Shown here piece by piece: positions 48,801 to 52,804 of a DNA stretch of 64,000 bases (position 1 is its first letter; every line of letters starts with the position of its first letter). Source of the stretch: Acanthococcus lagerstroemiae (lineage: Eukaryota; Arthropoda; Insecta; Hemiptera; Eriococcidae); assembly GCA_031841125.1 (NCBI GenBank), contig CM063109.1, forward strand, positions 26,197,321 to 26,261,320, read 5' to 3'. A model generated the notes under the pieces. That model made no database searches. It was given only the letters and a program-made list of their open reading frames with translations, and had not been told where the DNA came from. The position numbers and the translations under genes are program-made.

Positions 48801-51800
48801 ACCACGTAAGTCCAAAAATGCACAAATGTCAGAAAACACAAAAAACTGAATAGAAAATTTGGATGGGCAAACCTGACTACCAGGGATGGAAATGGAAGCT
48901 GGTAGCTGGAAGCCAGAAGCTAATGAATTTTATGTAAAAATAGCAGAAGCTAAAAGTTGGAAGCCTGATGTAAAAGACTGGAAGCTGGTAGCGGAAGCCA
49001 ATTATTTTTCAACTTCTTTTAGCTTCTTCTTTCTACTACTTCATTCTTTTACATATGCGAATTTTGCGTTTATTTTACCATTACTTTTTCCATTTACCCT
49101 CAGTCTGAGTCGATTAATGTACTCACGCTAGAATATTATAAGTTTTAGGACCAAACCAATCAAAAAATTGAAACTCAGAGCGCTAAATTAAAAACCACCT
49201 ACTCCCCGTGAAAAATTTTGATGGGTATGAAGATGGAAGCTGGAAGCCAAAAAACAGGAAGCTTGGAAGGTTTTGTATTTAAGCAAACAGTCGGAAGTTG
49301 GAAGCAGTTTCAATGTGGGAATATTGGAAGCCGGAAGCGAAGCTAATTCGTTCAGCTTTTCCATTTCTGCTGACTACCAGGGATGTTTGGTTACGCGTAG
49401 ACACGTGTCTAAATGTAAAGAAATGTAGACAATGTGTAGAAAATAGACAAAAGTAAATAAATGTAAACAATTCCGAAAATGATAAGAAAAGCTAATATAC
49501 AAATGTAATCAGTTAATCGCAAATTCACAATAATATTAATCATTAAAATTAATTGATAAAAATTGTTCAAATGATTATTAATTGTATTTTAATTTTAATA
49601 ATATTAAAATATTTAAAACTATTAATTTTACTTTGTTGACATTTGTTTACATTTGTGTACACCTTACATTTGGTGCAAACAAATCTTTTCTACATGTAGA
49701 CAAATAGTGTAGATAAATGTAAAGTGTACACAAATGTTAACCAATGTCAGTAAAATAAAATTAATGGTTTTAAATGTTTTAATATTATTAAAATTAAAAC
49801 ACAATTAATAATCATCTATACAATTTTTATCAATTAATTTCAATAAATAAGTGATATTATATTGTGAAGTTGTGATTAACTGATTATAATTATGTATACA
49901 GAGATGTCAGCATTCCCCAAAAATATGAACGCGTTTACATCCGTTCTCGTTCATGTGAGAAGAAGAACGCGTTTACTTCCGTTCTCGTTCGTTGAGGTAC
50001 TCTGTTCGTGAACGCGTTCCTGTTCGCGAACGGGGCAGTTGACATCTCTGACTGTAGTCATTCCTTTCTCCGTTCTCTGCGTTCTCGTTCACGAAATGAA
50101 ACGAACGCGTTCCTGCCCGCCGTTCTCGTTCCTGTGAGAAGAACGCGTTCGCTTCGTTCTCGTTTGTGGAGGTGCTCCGTTCGTGAACGCGTTCCCGTTT
50201 GCAAACGAGAGTTGACATCTCTCTGTACGTATATTAGCTTTTTTAAAAAATCATTTTCAGATTGTTTACATTTATCTACTTTTGTCTATTTTCTACACAT
50301 TGTCTACATTTCTTCACACCAAAATGTAGACCAGTATTGTCTACGCATACAAACTAACATCCCTGGTCTACACTAATATCCCTGCTGAGAGCTGACCACA
50401 CGCTCTTGTAGCTTCTAGTTTCTGTAGTTTCTAGCAACACTCTTTTTTGTTGCATGCGAAACTAGTTTCATAAAACTTTTTTTGTTTTACAGTGAACTCG
50501 CGTTAATTCGAACTTGAAGGGGATTAATGCAGAGTTTGATAATTATGCGGAGTTTAGAAATTTATGGGAGTTCGAAATAGGAGCTGGAAAATGGGGAAAA
50601 AATCAAAGTAACGGGAACGTTGTTATTAACATAAAATTAGATGTTTTTTTTTGTTGTTTTTTGTTTTTGTTATTATCGAGCCATTGGGCTATGGGCTCGG
50701 GAAGGGTTATTTTGTCGGTATGTTGCAGAGGTATCCAGCAACAGAAGGGTAGGCGAGGGAGTTGTTTATGTGCTCGTGGGAGTTGGAGAGGGCCAAAATT
50801 CGACTATGGGGGACGTGGTGAGAGTTACAAAGGCGGGCGAGGGAGGGGCATGCGAAGAGATGGTTCACAGTGAGAGAGGGTCTTCATTTTCACAATGTGG
50901 GCGGTTGAGGGGATACAGGTTAGTGAGAAGATGCGTATGTGTGAGGCGTGTATGTCCGATCCTTAGGCGTGTAATTAACTGTCGGTACAGAGAGAAAAAG
51001 AAGACGAGAAAACATGAATGTACCTTGTTGATACGTGCCGCTTCCAGATAAGGCAAGATTCATGAGTGTAGCACAGCATATAAAACGTATGAAGTTCGAA
51101 TTAACAAAAGCAGAAATATCACAACGTTCGAATTATAGCGGAAAGACCTGCAACATTCGAATTATAGGAGGTTTCCCGAGAAACATTTTTGAATTATACG
51201 AACATTTTAAGCTTTAAGGTGTTCGAATTATCCAACGGGAATAAAACAATGCTTTTTTTCGAATTACCGCAACTTTTCAAAGGAGCCAAGGGAATAGTTC
51301 AAATTATGCGGGTTTTCGAATTATCGGGGTTCGAATTGACGCGAGTTCACTGTAGTTTCTTTGGTGTGCGTCCTGCCTTATGAGGTTTTTAATTTCGCCG
51401 CTAGGAGTGGTAAAGTGCACTTTCAACTTAAGAAGTTGTTAAATTTAAATTTCTTAATTTAAAAAAAATTTTATATTAGAAACTATGTAAAACCAATTTT
51501 TCATGAAATGTGGACTTCAGTGTGTATTGAAACCGAGGCAACGATATTTTTTCTTGTCATTATTTTGACTGTACCATGCAAGTTAGGCATCTGTGACAAA
51601 AGGTGGAGCGTGGTGTTTAAAATAGTAAAATGCTCTATGTAGCTCTATATAGATATCCCTGTTCAATCCCGCTTTTTTTTTTTTTTTTTTTGTTCATATT
51701 GCTACTCATCTCAGTTAAGTCGTGAGAATTTGAATACCGGTGAAAACAGATGTACATAATAAAGAATGGTATTGTCATAAGTTTAGATGACTTCTAATTT

Positions 51801-52557
51801 CCTATTGAAAATGTGGCACGGTTGAACATTTGCCTACAAATCAACGTGGTCATACTGCAGTTCAAAATTTATTTTTCTACCGAAATCCTACGAGAACTGA
51901 AAGTAGGGTAGCTACCAATCAATTTTAACTGTTCTAGTGTTGCAAAAGTAATCAATACGAATATTGTACTACAGGTGAAAGAAGATTGGAAATACGTGGC
52001 CATGGTGCTGGATAGACTTTTTCTATGGATATTTACAATGGCCGTTCTGGCTGGTACAGCGGGCATTATTTTGCAAGCTCCGACGCTGTACGACGACAGA
52101 ATACCGATCGATCAACAGTATTGTAAGTTTTCACAATTTTTTGCAACGTTATTACCTGCACATGCAACCGCAAATCACAGTAGGAGTTGCAATATTTAGA
52201 ATTAGTATTTAAAAAAGAAAATACAGTTAGCTCCCGTGGTCTATTTCGCGTGAAGTTTTATAATAATGTCTGGTGTGGTTTTTTAGTTGCCTTTCCTCAA
52301 ACTTGACCTTTCTGGAGATTGCTTAGAATAAGCTCTGTGCGGGTTGCATCAATAATTGAGAGAACACATTTACTGTAAAATAGAATAAGATAATAACGTA
52401 TACCTTCTAGGCACCATGAATGTAAGGAAAACTCGATTTGTAAGATAGTAATTACTATGACTATAACCGCTTTTCAAGCTAAACTTAAGTTTTTATTTTT
52501 ATTTTTATTTCTCAATTTGCAGCGCCAGCTTCGTATTATCGTTCAACTACAACTTGA
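15770..52557 (+). CDS. nAChRalpha: Nicotinic acetylcholine receptor alpha-type subunit, 3' part of gene (six exons)
   Basis: Subunit of a pentameric cation channel gated by acetylcholine in the neuronal plasma membrane and the target of neonicotinoids. Six exons join in phase (137, 147, 171, 247, 148 and 35 nt; total 885 nt, 294 codons plus TGA), all with AG/GT boundaries. The order is M2, M3, the post-M3 motif [12 protein letters not shown], the cytoplasmic loop, the pre-M4 segment [14 protein letters not shown]4 and a short tail. The IAEHTK...[11 protein letters not shown] block is typical of the insect alpha1-alpha4 group, probably alpha3/alpha4-like; the alpha-defining vicinal cysteines would lie upstream and are not in view, so the exact paralogue is open. 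The gene enters from the left: exons for the ligand-binding domain and M1 were not found. Introns are full of transposons, the largest 18.8 kb. Assignment to the family is very secure. Confidence 0.93.
15907..17304 (+). other. nAChR intron, left end: no gene recognised
   Basis: AT-rich intron sequence. A short direct repeat CAGGGTCGTAGCCGC occurs at about 16971 and 16996. No coding similarity seen. Confidence 0.45.
17361..17875. mobile_element. Inverted-repeat element flanked by 53-bp direct repeats
   Basis: Ends are inverted repeats of about 36 bp: CTCAGTTCCAAACTGCCCTT at the left and its complement at the right, each followed by an A/T homopolymer. An inner inverted pair AATCCGCCATTTTTGTGCTG lies at about 17655 and 17709. 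The element is bracketed by direct repeats at 17305-17357 and 17880-17932 that differ at only two of 53 positions. Confidence 0.8.
18235..18500 (+). pseudogene. LINE endonuclease remnant
   Basis: Reads [20 protein letters not shown] then, after stops and frame changes, EVKWSEE and [12 protein letters not shown]. These match the endonuclease N-terminus (IGTWNVR-L), the SE-RW motif and the GVG-IV motif of non-LTR retrotransposons. Multiple lesions. Confidence 0.7.
18501..19241. other. nAChR intron: no gene recognised
   Basis: AT-rich. Short near-palindrome AAAATCGATTAATCGATTTTT near 18826. No coding similarity seen. Confidence 0.4.
19242..19386. mobile_element. Short foldback MITE (family M), copy 1
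   Basis: About 145 bp with long inverted ends: AAGGGGAGGTATAACGGA... and ...TCCGTTATACCTCCCCTT, continuing through an ATTTTGATT/AATCAAAAT block. A second copy lies at 33681-33818. Confidence 0.85.
19387..19475. repeat. Repeat flanking the MITE; inverted copy at 33880-33970
   Basis: The segment containing TGATGGCCCAACCATTTTGG and CACTTTGTGGATCGC is the reverse complement, with changes, of sequence around 33890-33970. The MITE plus this segment therefore belong to a larger repeat. Confidence 0.7.
19476..19870. other. GC-rich island with open frames, identity unknown
   Basis: A sharp GC-rich block in AT-rich surroundings. A stop-free + frame runs from 19489 to 19746, and other frames on both strands are also open, as expected from composition alone. 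Candidate splice sites exist, but the flanking nAChR exons join in phase without it. Not recognised; could be a transposon fragment or an unrelated exon. Confidence 0.5.
19871..21649. other. nAChR intron: no gene recognised
   Basis: AT-rich with homopolymer runs (poly-A at 20714-20733). 20850-21570 has more CG dinucleotides than average and no recognised repeat, so it may be older single-copy intron. Confidence 0.4.
21652..21932 (-). repeat. Dispersed repeat, about 280 bp, inverted relative to 31198-31478
   Basis: Contains GGGTGTTCCACGAAAGTTAC, GGCAATTTGTCCGGCAAAGA (complement) and CCATTTAAGAT (complement). The copy at 31198 reads on the other strand at roughly 80% identity by eye. A fragment also occurs at 36302-36345. 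The outer end resembles a transposon terminus. Confidence 0.75.
22002..22025. repeat. (ATT)n microsatellite
   Basis: About eight ATT units directly before the LINE. The 3' end of the LINE also runs into an ATT array, so the insertion target or element tail is ATT-rich. Confidence 0.9.
22228..23316 (+). pseudogene. LINE ORF1 (PHD finger plus RNA-binding domain), one in-frame stop
   Basis: The ORF1 protein coats LINE RNA in the ribonucleoprotein particle. Residues 11-64 form a Cys/His finger (CARC, CSVC, HLHFQC, CIDC) of PHD type; 90-157 is a charged, Leu-rich coiled coil; the second half ([27 protein letters not shown]) is the RRM-like core seen in baculovirus FP25K-like LINE ORF1. A TAG at 22699-22701 interrupts at the position where relatives have Glu (LEQYTRRNN); the frame is otherwise open to 23316. 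Confidence 0.9.
23355..24467 (+). CDS. Extra ORF between LINE ORF1 and ORF2, 370 codons, unknown
   Basis: An uninterrupted ATG-to-TAA frame inside the LINE, in the same frame as ORF2 and separated from it by about 120 nt with three in-frame stops. The product is basic and Thr/Asn/Lys-rich; it resembles no family I know. It contains an internal duplication of about 46 residues (HHVTNHR-Y---VTSK-NDYT-YIL) with a 138-nt period at 23604 and 23742. The first residues are hydrophobic. It may be a genuine third ORF or a chance frame in a long inter-ORF spacer; absence of stops over 1.1 kb in AT-rich DNA favours coding. Confidence 0.5.
   Translation: MKFLFLQSFLLLCKSFSVFRRLLAPLSTTITLLIQLNCTDVLQLTKTTLGEYKTGTKIQTQVQMRSDNKIGCTNYALNRKLFSHHVTNHRNYNVTITSKHNDYTFYILSDRNWKQTKNLPNAFNYKLVTHHVTNHRDYTTSVTSKLNDYTLYILFHRNRKRTENLPKANKAINYYSQANVESPSHESKLSAAMQLLPLTTCTKWQIDLYSARFGLLKQKKELSNTKSAHNTYKSITDTHTFGTFRLDCFAVIVELTVRNRIHTKYRLIEGNEQKPGYEIRMRFPPNFRACLTSDSEINYKFKMKISWNTKHFRIILLSKGLTFFRLVNIANTEKKPTTKLQDCDTLSISFAQVKLTRTTRLPDVFAYSMK
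24591..27447 (+). pseudogene. LINE ORF2 (endonuclease-reverse transcriptase), one frameshift
   Basis: Enzyme that nicks target DNA and reverse-transcribes the LINE RNA. The first frame (24591-25721) holds the APE-type endonuclease: N12, SETW (E45), GDIND-type D157/N159, IDH (195-196) and TDH (218-219). The frame then shifts by +1 at about 25680-25700 (LLENNK continues as KYWQIVND) and stays open to 27447. RT motifs: [30 protein letters not shown] and FADD; the C-terminus has [10 protein letters not shown]. All catalytic Asp residues are present; the only lesion seen is an extra base (or two-base loss) at the shift. Confidence 0.93.
27448..27835 (+). other. LINE 3' untranslated region
   Basis: Non-coding sequence from the ORF2 stop to the GATT repeats. 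Ends with GCAAATACATCCTTTGATTG leading into the tail. It contains a short GTAGTAGTAGTAATAATGAT stretch. Confidence 0.7.
27818..27891 (+). repeat. LINE tail: (GATT)n then (ATT)n
   Basis: Five GATT units followed by about 17 ATT units. Short tandem tails of this kind are typical of CR1/L2-group 3' ends. Confidence 0.9.
27907..30949 (-). mobile_element. Pogo/Tigger-type DNA transposon with intact transposase
   Basis: Ends resemble inverted repeats: TGTAGGGAAAACTGGGGATA at the left and the complement of TGTAGGAGACTGAGGATA at the right, followed on both sides by GTCTGGACA. The motif TGTCCAGACTATC recurs at 27923, 28095, 28121, 30536, 30561, 30903 and 30920 in both orientations, all within about 410 bp of an end: candidate transposase-binding sites. 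The target is presumably TA, but exact borders are uncertain. It sits directly beyond the LINE tail. Confidence 0.85.
28229..30466 (-). CDS. Pogo/Tigger-type DDE transposase with C-terminal PHD finger
   Basis: Cut-and-paste transposase, 745 codons, no stop or frameshift. The start may be the annotated Met or Met7 (MGRF). An N-terminal pipsqueak-like helix-turn-helix (about 24-62, [17 protein letters not shown]) is followed by a CENP-B-type DNA-binding segment (about 95-170, ending WYRGFMHRN). The DDE domain has D208 (YNFDETG), D319 ([10 protein letters not shown]) and D355 ([10 protein letters not shown]), 35 residues apart for the last pair. Then come a Ser/Thr- and Lys-rich linker with basic runs and a PHD finger (667-713: CYFC, CLSC, WVHELC, CDYC). 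Antisense to the nAChR gene. Probably active or recently active. Confidence 0.93.
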   Translation of the reverse strand: MCFYFRMGRFCVSKAANPRSKFPEEKMCSAIIATIEPPKLTIRKAAERENLSKSAVSLRIQNIKKLYNVEELTKEIVQHFEAQDRNKFKVRQIFSDSEEKALALYAIEASNLHFGLTTVQLRQLVFKFATLLNLKIPSNWCKNETASQEWYRGFMHRNHELSLRRPENTSLHRIRAVTDNHNINDFFDRFTEVVSKFEFDAHQIYNFDETGLNTVVPPPKVIAPRGQKQVGGAASGERGVQITLGAFVNAIGNTLPPIYVFKKMKQRDIDTALKQAPEGSIGFSTPTGWMTEEGFLQVLQFFCKQVNPTKENPSLILMDNHATHTTLSAIKLARENNVHLLTFPPHLTNLIQPLDVSLFGPLKEAMRFAHHDFLATARSVVTVKDLPEISKSPFSVAFSNSNITSGFSSTGLWKIDRLKFKKIIFDHMDKNKQKYGDGNDSKNTTTSSSDCQNNTTNLSSDVRSSTTSSLPDGLNNMTSTSDGQNNDANVSILLHSTAGTTDKSSPRSILKAVRPIRDAREEVVGRKRKPGSSKLLTSTPEMKVAKKRAKLAEMRKNKKNEKELAMCRKKLFENGETSSRKRVEKNKKADRMKKNHKEQAKRGKKSSENGEGTSLGKPVTKNEKKTTKKPRKKKIPSPSPQSESSSDELPPLQDSDESDGNGTDAECYFCHELYTDDMRGEDSQWIKCLSCSRWVHELCAGVDEALFTCDYCHFKFKKKIFKVMFLYFSYFTKTKKIVNFFLIVS
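30985..31110 (-). pseudogene. LINE RT C-terminal remnant
   Basis: The minus strand reads [20 protein letters not shown] and [19 protein letters not shown], the R-P-TRW-DEI...W-R-AQ-R--W pattern at the end of many LINE RTs. A fragment only, at the right edge of the pogo element. Confidence 0.7.
31198..31478 (+). repeat. Dispersed repeat, about 280 bp, partner of 21652-21932
   Basis: Shares GCACGTTACGGCCCCCCTAT-like, GGCAATTTGTCCGGCAAAGA and GTAACTTTCGTAGAA blocks with the inverted copy upstream of the LINE. Confidence 0.75.
31479..32265. other. Intron: possible retroelement fragment, no gene
   Basis: The block at 31620-31750 (TACCCTGTCTGTCGTAAAAG, then CGCACCCGAGG) looks like a dispersed repeat rather than single-copy intron, but I cannot assign it. 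The rest is AT-rich and unrecognised. Confidence 0.4.
32266..33543. mobile_element. Inverted-repeat DNA element with internal palindromic repeats
   Basis: Terminal inverted repeats of about 60 bp: GGTCCGTTTCCCCAGCAGCG at the left and its complement at the right, both leading to CGAAGCTCAAAATTTCAGGA and GTTAGTGCT. Inside, GCACTAACGAAAATTTGCAC and related motifs repeat in both orientations, making most of the element a large imperfect palindrome. The superfamily is uncertain (no clear target duplication; GGTCCGTTT ends could suit Harbinger). Confidence 0.85.
33681..33818. mobile_element. Short foldback MITE (family M), copy 2
   Basis: Same structure as 19242-19386: GTGGAGGTATAACGGGCAGC at the left, TACGTTATACCTCCCCTTAG at the right, with the AAAATGGCTG / CAGCCATTTT pairing. 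Confidence 0.85.
33819..34094. repeat. Direct duplication, period about 180 bp
   Basis: TCATTGTG(T/A)CCAATAGAGAG, ACTTTCACAAA and AAAGTGAAATAA blocks occur in order at 33819-33912 and again at 34000-34094. Between them lies the segment shared (inverted) with 19387-19475. Confidence 0.75.
34095..34420 (-). pseudogene. LINE reverse transcriptase remnant
   Basis: The minus strand reads [12 protein letters not shown] (motif A) followed downstream by [11 protein letters not shown] (motif B), in broken frames. Lies just before the second nAChR exon in this window, antisense to it. Confidence 0.75.
34698..34844 (+). CDS. nAChRalpha: nAChR exon: second half of M3 and start of the cytoplasmic loop
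   Basis: Acceptor ATTTCAG, donor AA|GTAAGT; 147 nt with phase 2 at both ends. The true frame gives [15 protein letters not shown], then [20 protein letters not shown] and [13 protein letters not shown], the classic nAChR M3/post-M3 sequence. A longer open frame starting at 34662 on the same strand is a shadow in another frame. The single T at the start completes the Ser codon begun by the previous exon. Confidence 0.95.
34845..35698. other. nAChR intron: no gene recognised
   Basis: AT-rich with homopolymers; no transposon structure identified. Confidence 0.4.
35707..36209. mobile_element. hAT-type MITE, 503 bp
   Basis: Ends CAGGGTTGGCAATC and CTTTCCCAACCCTG are inverted repeats; flanks GTCGTTAT (35699-35706) and GTCATTAG (36210-36217) match at 6 of 8. 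The interior is rich in GAAGC/GAATC motifs. Confidence 0.75.
36302..36345 (+). repeat. Fragment of the 280-bp dispersed repeat
   Basis: CCATTTAAGATTTCAAAGTT and the following bases match the core of 31198-31478. Confidence 0.6.
36827..36997 (+). CDS. nAChRalpha: nAChR exon: cytoplasmic loop (variable part)
   Basis: Acceptor TACGCAG, donor AG|GTTAGT; 171 nt, phase 2 at both ends, which matches its neighbours exactly. It reads [18 protein letters not shown] and continues to REDMSAMR. This part of the M3-M4 loop is poorly conserved, so support comes from phase, position and absence of stops rather than motif recognition. Confidence 0.85.
36998..38399. other. nAChR intron: no gene recognised
   Basis: AT-rich, few repeats; a stretch of older single-copy intron is the simplest reading. 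Confidence 0.4.
38400..38768 (-). pseudogene. LINE RT remnant, N-terminal RT part (split by a hAT insertion)
   Basis: The minus strand reads [40 protein letters not shown] and [20 protein letters not shown], matching the start of LINE RT (L---KA-G-DGI, L---FN-IW---IP--W----IPIPKK----C-NYR). The part encoding the preceding linker lies at 41883-42180, on the other side of the 3.1-kb hAT element. Confidence 0.75.
39364..40037 (-). mobile_element. Mutator-like (MULE) non-autonomous element, 674 bp
   Basis: Flanked by an exact 9-bp duplication GCCCGTATA (39355-39363 and 40038-40046), the Mutator signature. Both ends are built of repeated GTTGGTCGAC and ACATGTTGGTCGAC motifs in inverted orientation. 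The middle carries a piece of MULE transposase gene. The unoccupied site is visible in the related hAT copy at about 46406. Confidence 0.88.
39553..39906 (-). pseudogene. MULE transposase C-terminal fragment
   Basis: The minus strand reads [33 protein letters not shown] and [12 protein letters not shown]...[10 protein letters not shown], matching the C-terminal part of animal MULE transposases (FE--YIG, LWN-----L-G--RTNN--EGWH, -LW-FI). The catalytic DDE domain is absent. The open frame (39449-40009) extends into the terminal repeats on both sides and is not interrupted. Confidence 0.8.
41365..41531. mobile_element. Small hAT-type MITE, 167 bp, nested
   Basis: Ends CAGAAGCGCAAATAGG and CCTATTTGCGCCTATG are inverted repeats; flanks TACATCCG (41357-41364) and TACATTCG (41532-41539) match at 7 of 8. 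The related element at 47780-47800 has the uninterrupted site. Confidence 0.85.
41883..42172 (-). pseudogene. LINE ORF2 linker remnant, other half of 38400-38768
   Basis: The minus strand reads [36 protein letters not shown] and [20 protein letters not shown], typical of the segment between endonuclease and RT in LINEs (a K-G-LL----I--RW--Y-E-LY pattern). Joined to 38400-38768 when the hAT and its duplication are removed. Confidence 0.75.
42174..42336 (+). mobile_element. Extra partial left end of the mariner-derived element
   Basis: ACAAAGGGTGGTCCAAAAGT and the following 150 bases repeat, with changes, the start of the left arm at 42352. The element thus has a duplicated left terminus. Confidence 0.75.
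42337..42951. mobile_element. Mariner-derived palindromic element with 233-bp arms
   Basis: Near-perfect inverted arms (42337-42569 and 42720-42951) separated by 150 bp. They start AAAAACTGTACTACTTACAA and include GGGTGGTGCAAAAGTCATTA, resembling mariner termini. The loop encodes a mariner N-terminal fragment. Only a few mismatches between arms are visible. Confidence 0.9.
42564..42752 (+). pseudogene. Mariner transposase N-terminal fragment
   Basis: [20 protein letters not shown], then [18 protein letters not shown] and PKRTIQR, resembles the first helix-turn-helix of mariner transposases (E-RCVI-YCV-LGKT--ETFE-L---YG---S--T--RW). The frame then runs into the right arm and stops. No catalytic domain. 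Confidence 0.75.
42952..43826. other. nAChR intron: no gene recognised
   Basis: Mixed sequence, CpG-richer at 43480-43740. No transposon structure identified. Confidence 0.35.
43827..44073 (+). CDS. nAChRalpha: nAChR exon: end of cytoplasmic loop, pre-M4 helix
   Basis: Acceptor TTGTTGCAG after an A-rich tract, donor AAG|GTGAGT; starts phase 2 and ends phase 0. It encodes a Ser/Asn-rich stretch, then [20 protein letters not shown] and [15 protein letters not shown]. The [14 protein letters not shown] pattern is characteristic of insect alpha subunits and corresponds to the amphipathic MA helix before M4. Confidence 0.93.
44074..45067. other. nAChR intron: no gene recognised
   Basis: AT-rich with C- and G-runs (44496, 45023). 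No coding similarity seen. Confidence 0.4.
45079..45289 (+). mobile_element. Hairpin element (family H), copy 1: perfect 82-bp arms plus 3' tail
   Basis: Arms 45080-45161 and 45166-45247 are exact reverse complements around a 4-base loop, followed by an unpaired tail (AATATAACCAAGTTCACTCA... to ACACTAAA). The whole is flanked by an exact 11-bp direct repeat ATGACACATAA (45068-45078 and 45290-45300). Second copy at 52805-53058. A hammerhead-like motif lies in the right arm. Open frames on both strands are mirror images of the arms. Confidence 0.9.
45164..45209 (+). ncRNA. Hammerhead-ribozyme-like motif (hairpin copy 1)
   Basis: CTGATGA at 45172-45178, a GGC/GCC stem, GAAA at 45192-45195, palindromic GCGC, then TC and TGGAATAC able to pair with upstream CTCCA. 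One extra U at the base of stem II departs from the consensus. A mirror copy lies on the minus strand at 45118-45163. Confidence 0.45.
45301..45610 (-). pseudogene. Jockey-like LINE RT remnant
   Basis: The minus strand reads [24 protein letters not shown] sequence, then [20 protein letters not shown] and [12 protein letters not shown], and in another frame [16 protein letters not shown]. These match the [24 protein letters not shown] and AFD-VWH-GL--KL region of Jockey-clade RT. At least two frame changes. Confidence 0.8.
45616..45956. other. nAChR intron: no gene recognised
   Basis: AT-rich, unrecognised. Confidence 0.35.
45965..48146. mobile_element. hAT-type element family R, copy 2 (2,182 bp)
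   Basis: Ends CAGAGACGAAACT and AGTTTCGCCCCTG; flanks ATAAATCC (45957-45964) and ATAAAGTC (48147-48154) match at 6 of 8. Parallel to copy 1 along nearly its whole length, but without the Mutator-like and small hAT insertions, so it is the unoccupied reference. Removing those insertions and their duplications from copy 1 leaves about 2,250 bp, close to this length. Confidence 0.88.
48155..48872. other. nAChR intron: no gene recognised
   Basis: AT-rich, unrecognised. Confidence 0.4.
48881..49369. mobile_element. hAT-type MITE, 489 bp, rich in GGAAGC repeats
   Basis: Ends CAGGGATGGAAATGGAAGCT and AGCTTTTCCATTTCTG are imperfect inverted repeats; exact 8-bp duplication CTGACTAC (48873-48880 and 49370-49377). 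GGAAGCTGG/GGAAGCC motifs recur throughout. Confidence 0.85.
49378..50365. mobile_element. hAT-type element with long inverted ends, 988 bp
   Basis: Starts CAGGGATGTTTGGTTACGCG immediately after the previous element's duplication and ends ATGCGTAGACAATA-complement...CATCCCTG. The inverted arms of over 100 bp contain TGTAGACAATGTGTAGAAAA and its complement, and a further AT-rich pair around 49560-49620 and 49740-49830. Interrupted by 49899-50225. A right-hand target duplication is not clear. Confidence 0.75.
49899..50225. mobile_element. Nested hAT-type MITE, 327 bp, rich in GAACGCGTTC
   Basis: Ends CAGAGATGTCA and TGACATCTCTCTG are inverted; flanks TATGTATA (49891-49898) and TACGTATA (50226-50233) match at 7 of 8. 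The interior repeats CGTTCTCGTTC and GAACGCGTTC many times in both orientations. Confidence 0.8.
50490..51352. mobile_element. Pogo/Tigger-like non-autonomous element, 863 bp
   Basis: Terminal inverted repeats of about 24 bp beginning CAGTGAACTCGCGTTAATTC, with TA on both sides (50488-50489 and 51353-51354). GTTCGAATTA motifs repeat inside both ends. The middle holds a LINE-derived fragment. No transposase. Confidence 0.88.
50670..51056 (-). pseudogene. LINE ORF2 C-terminal fragment carried inside a pogo-like element
   Basis: The minus strand reads [30 protein letters not shown] and, in another frame, [14 protein letters not shown], matching the [14 protein letters not shown]...C--C---LTVEH-L--CP segment that follows RT/RNase H in I- and Jockey-type LINEs. 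Frame broken once. Confidence 0.78.
51355..51974. other. nAChR intron: no gene recognised
   Basis: AT-rich with a poly-T run at 51674-51691; leads into the M4 exon acceptor. Confidence 0.4.
51975..52122 (+). CDS. nAChRalpha: nAChR exon: transmembrane helix M4
   Basis: Acceptor CTACAG, donor TATT|GTAAGT; starts phase 0 and ends phase 1. It encodes [20 protein letters not shown], the rest of M4 and [20 protein letters not shown]4 is complete and conserved. Confidence 0.95.
52523..52557 (+). CDS. nAChRalpha: nAChR terminal coding exon
   Basis: Acceptor TTTGCAG; the first two bases complete a Ser codon, followed by [11 protein letters not shown] and TGA. Phase agrees with the preceding donor. 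The tail is shorter than, and unlike, the common insect LSEIASTTAKP-type ending, so this exon is the least certain; the frame reading through the preceding donor is the alternative end. Confidence 0.7.
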
Positions 52558-52804
52558 AGAAACGCCAAACATCGATTAATTGCGGATTATGGTTGTGCGA
52601 AAACGTCATTGACCCAGAAGCATGGATTCCATTTTACATTTGTTCTTCCATATTAAGTATGAGAATCGATGGTCTGCAGGTATTTTCAATGTGTTATCTG
52701 TACCTATACCTGCCAGGAGTGAAGTTGTTTTTTTATTGATAACTTTTTACACATACTGTAAAGATTTCGTACCTAAATTCCAAAACCTAGATAGCTAGAA
52801 GTTA

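Noticed and set aside
50008..50376. Arg/Phe-rich ORF of 122 codons
   Set aside because: Produced by GAACGCGTTC/CGTTCTCGTTC repeats of a MITE.
50641..51051. Plus-strand ORF of 136 codons
   Set aside because: The minus strand carries the LINE protein similarity; this frame is its antisense shadow.
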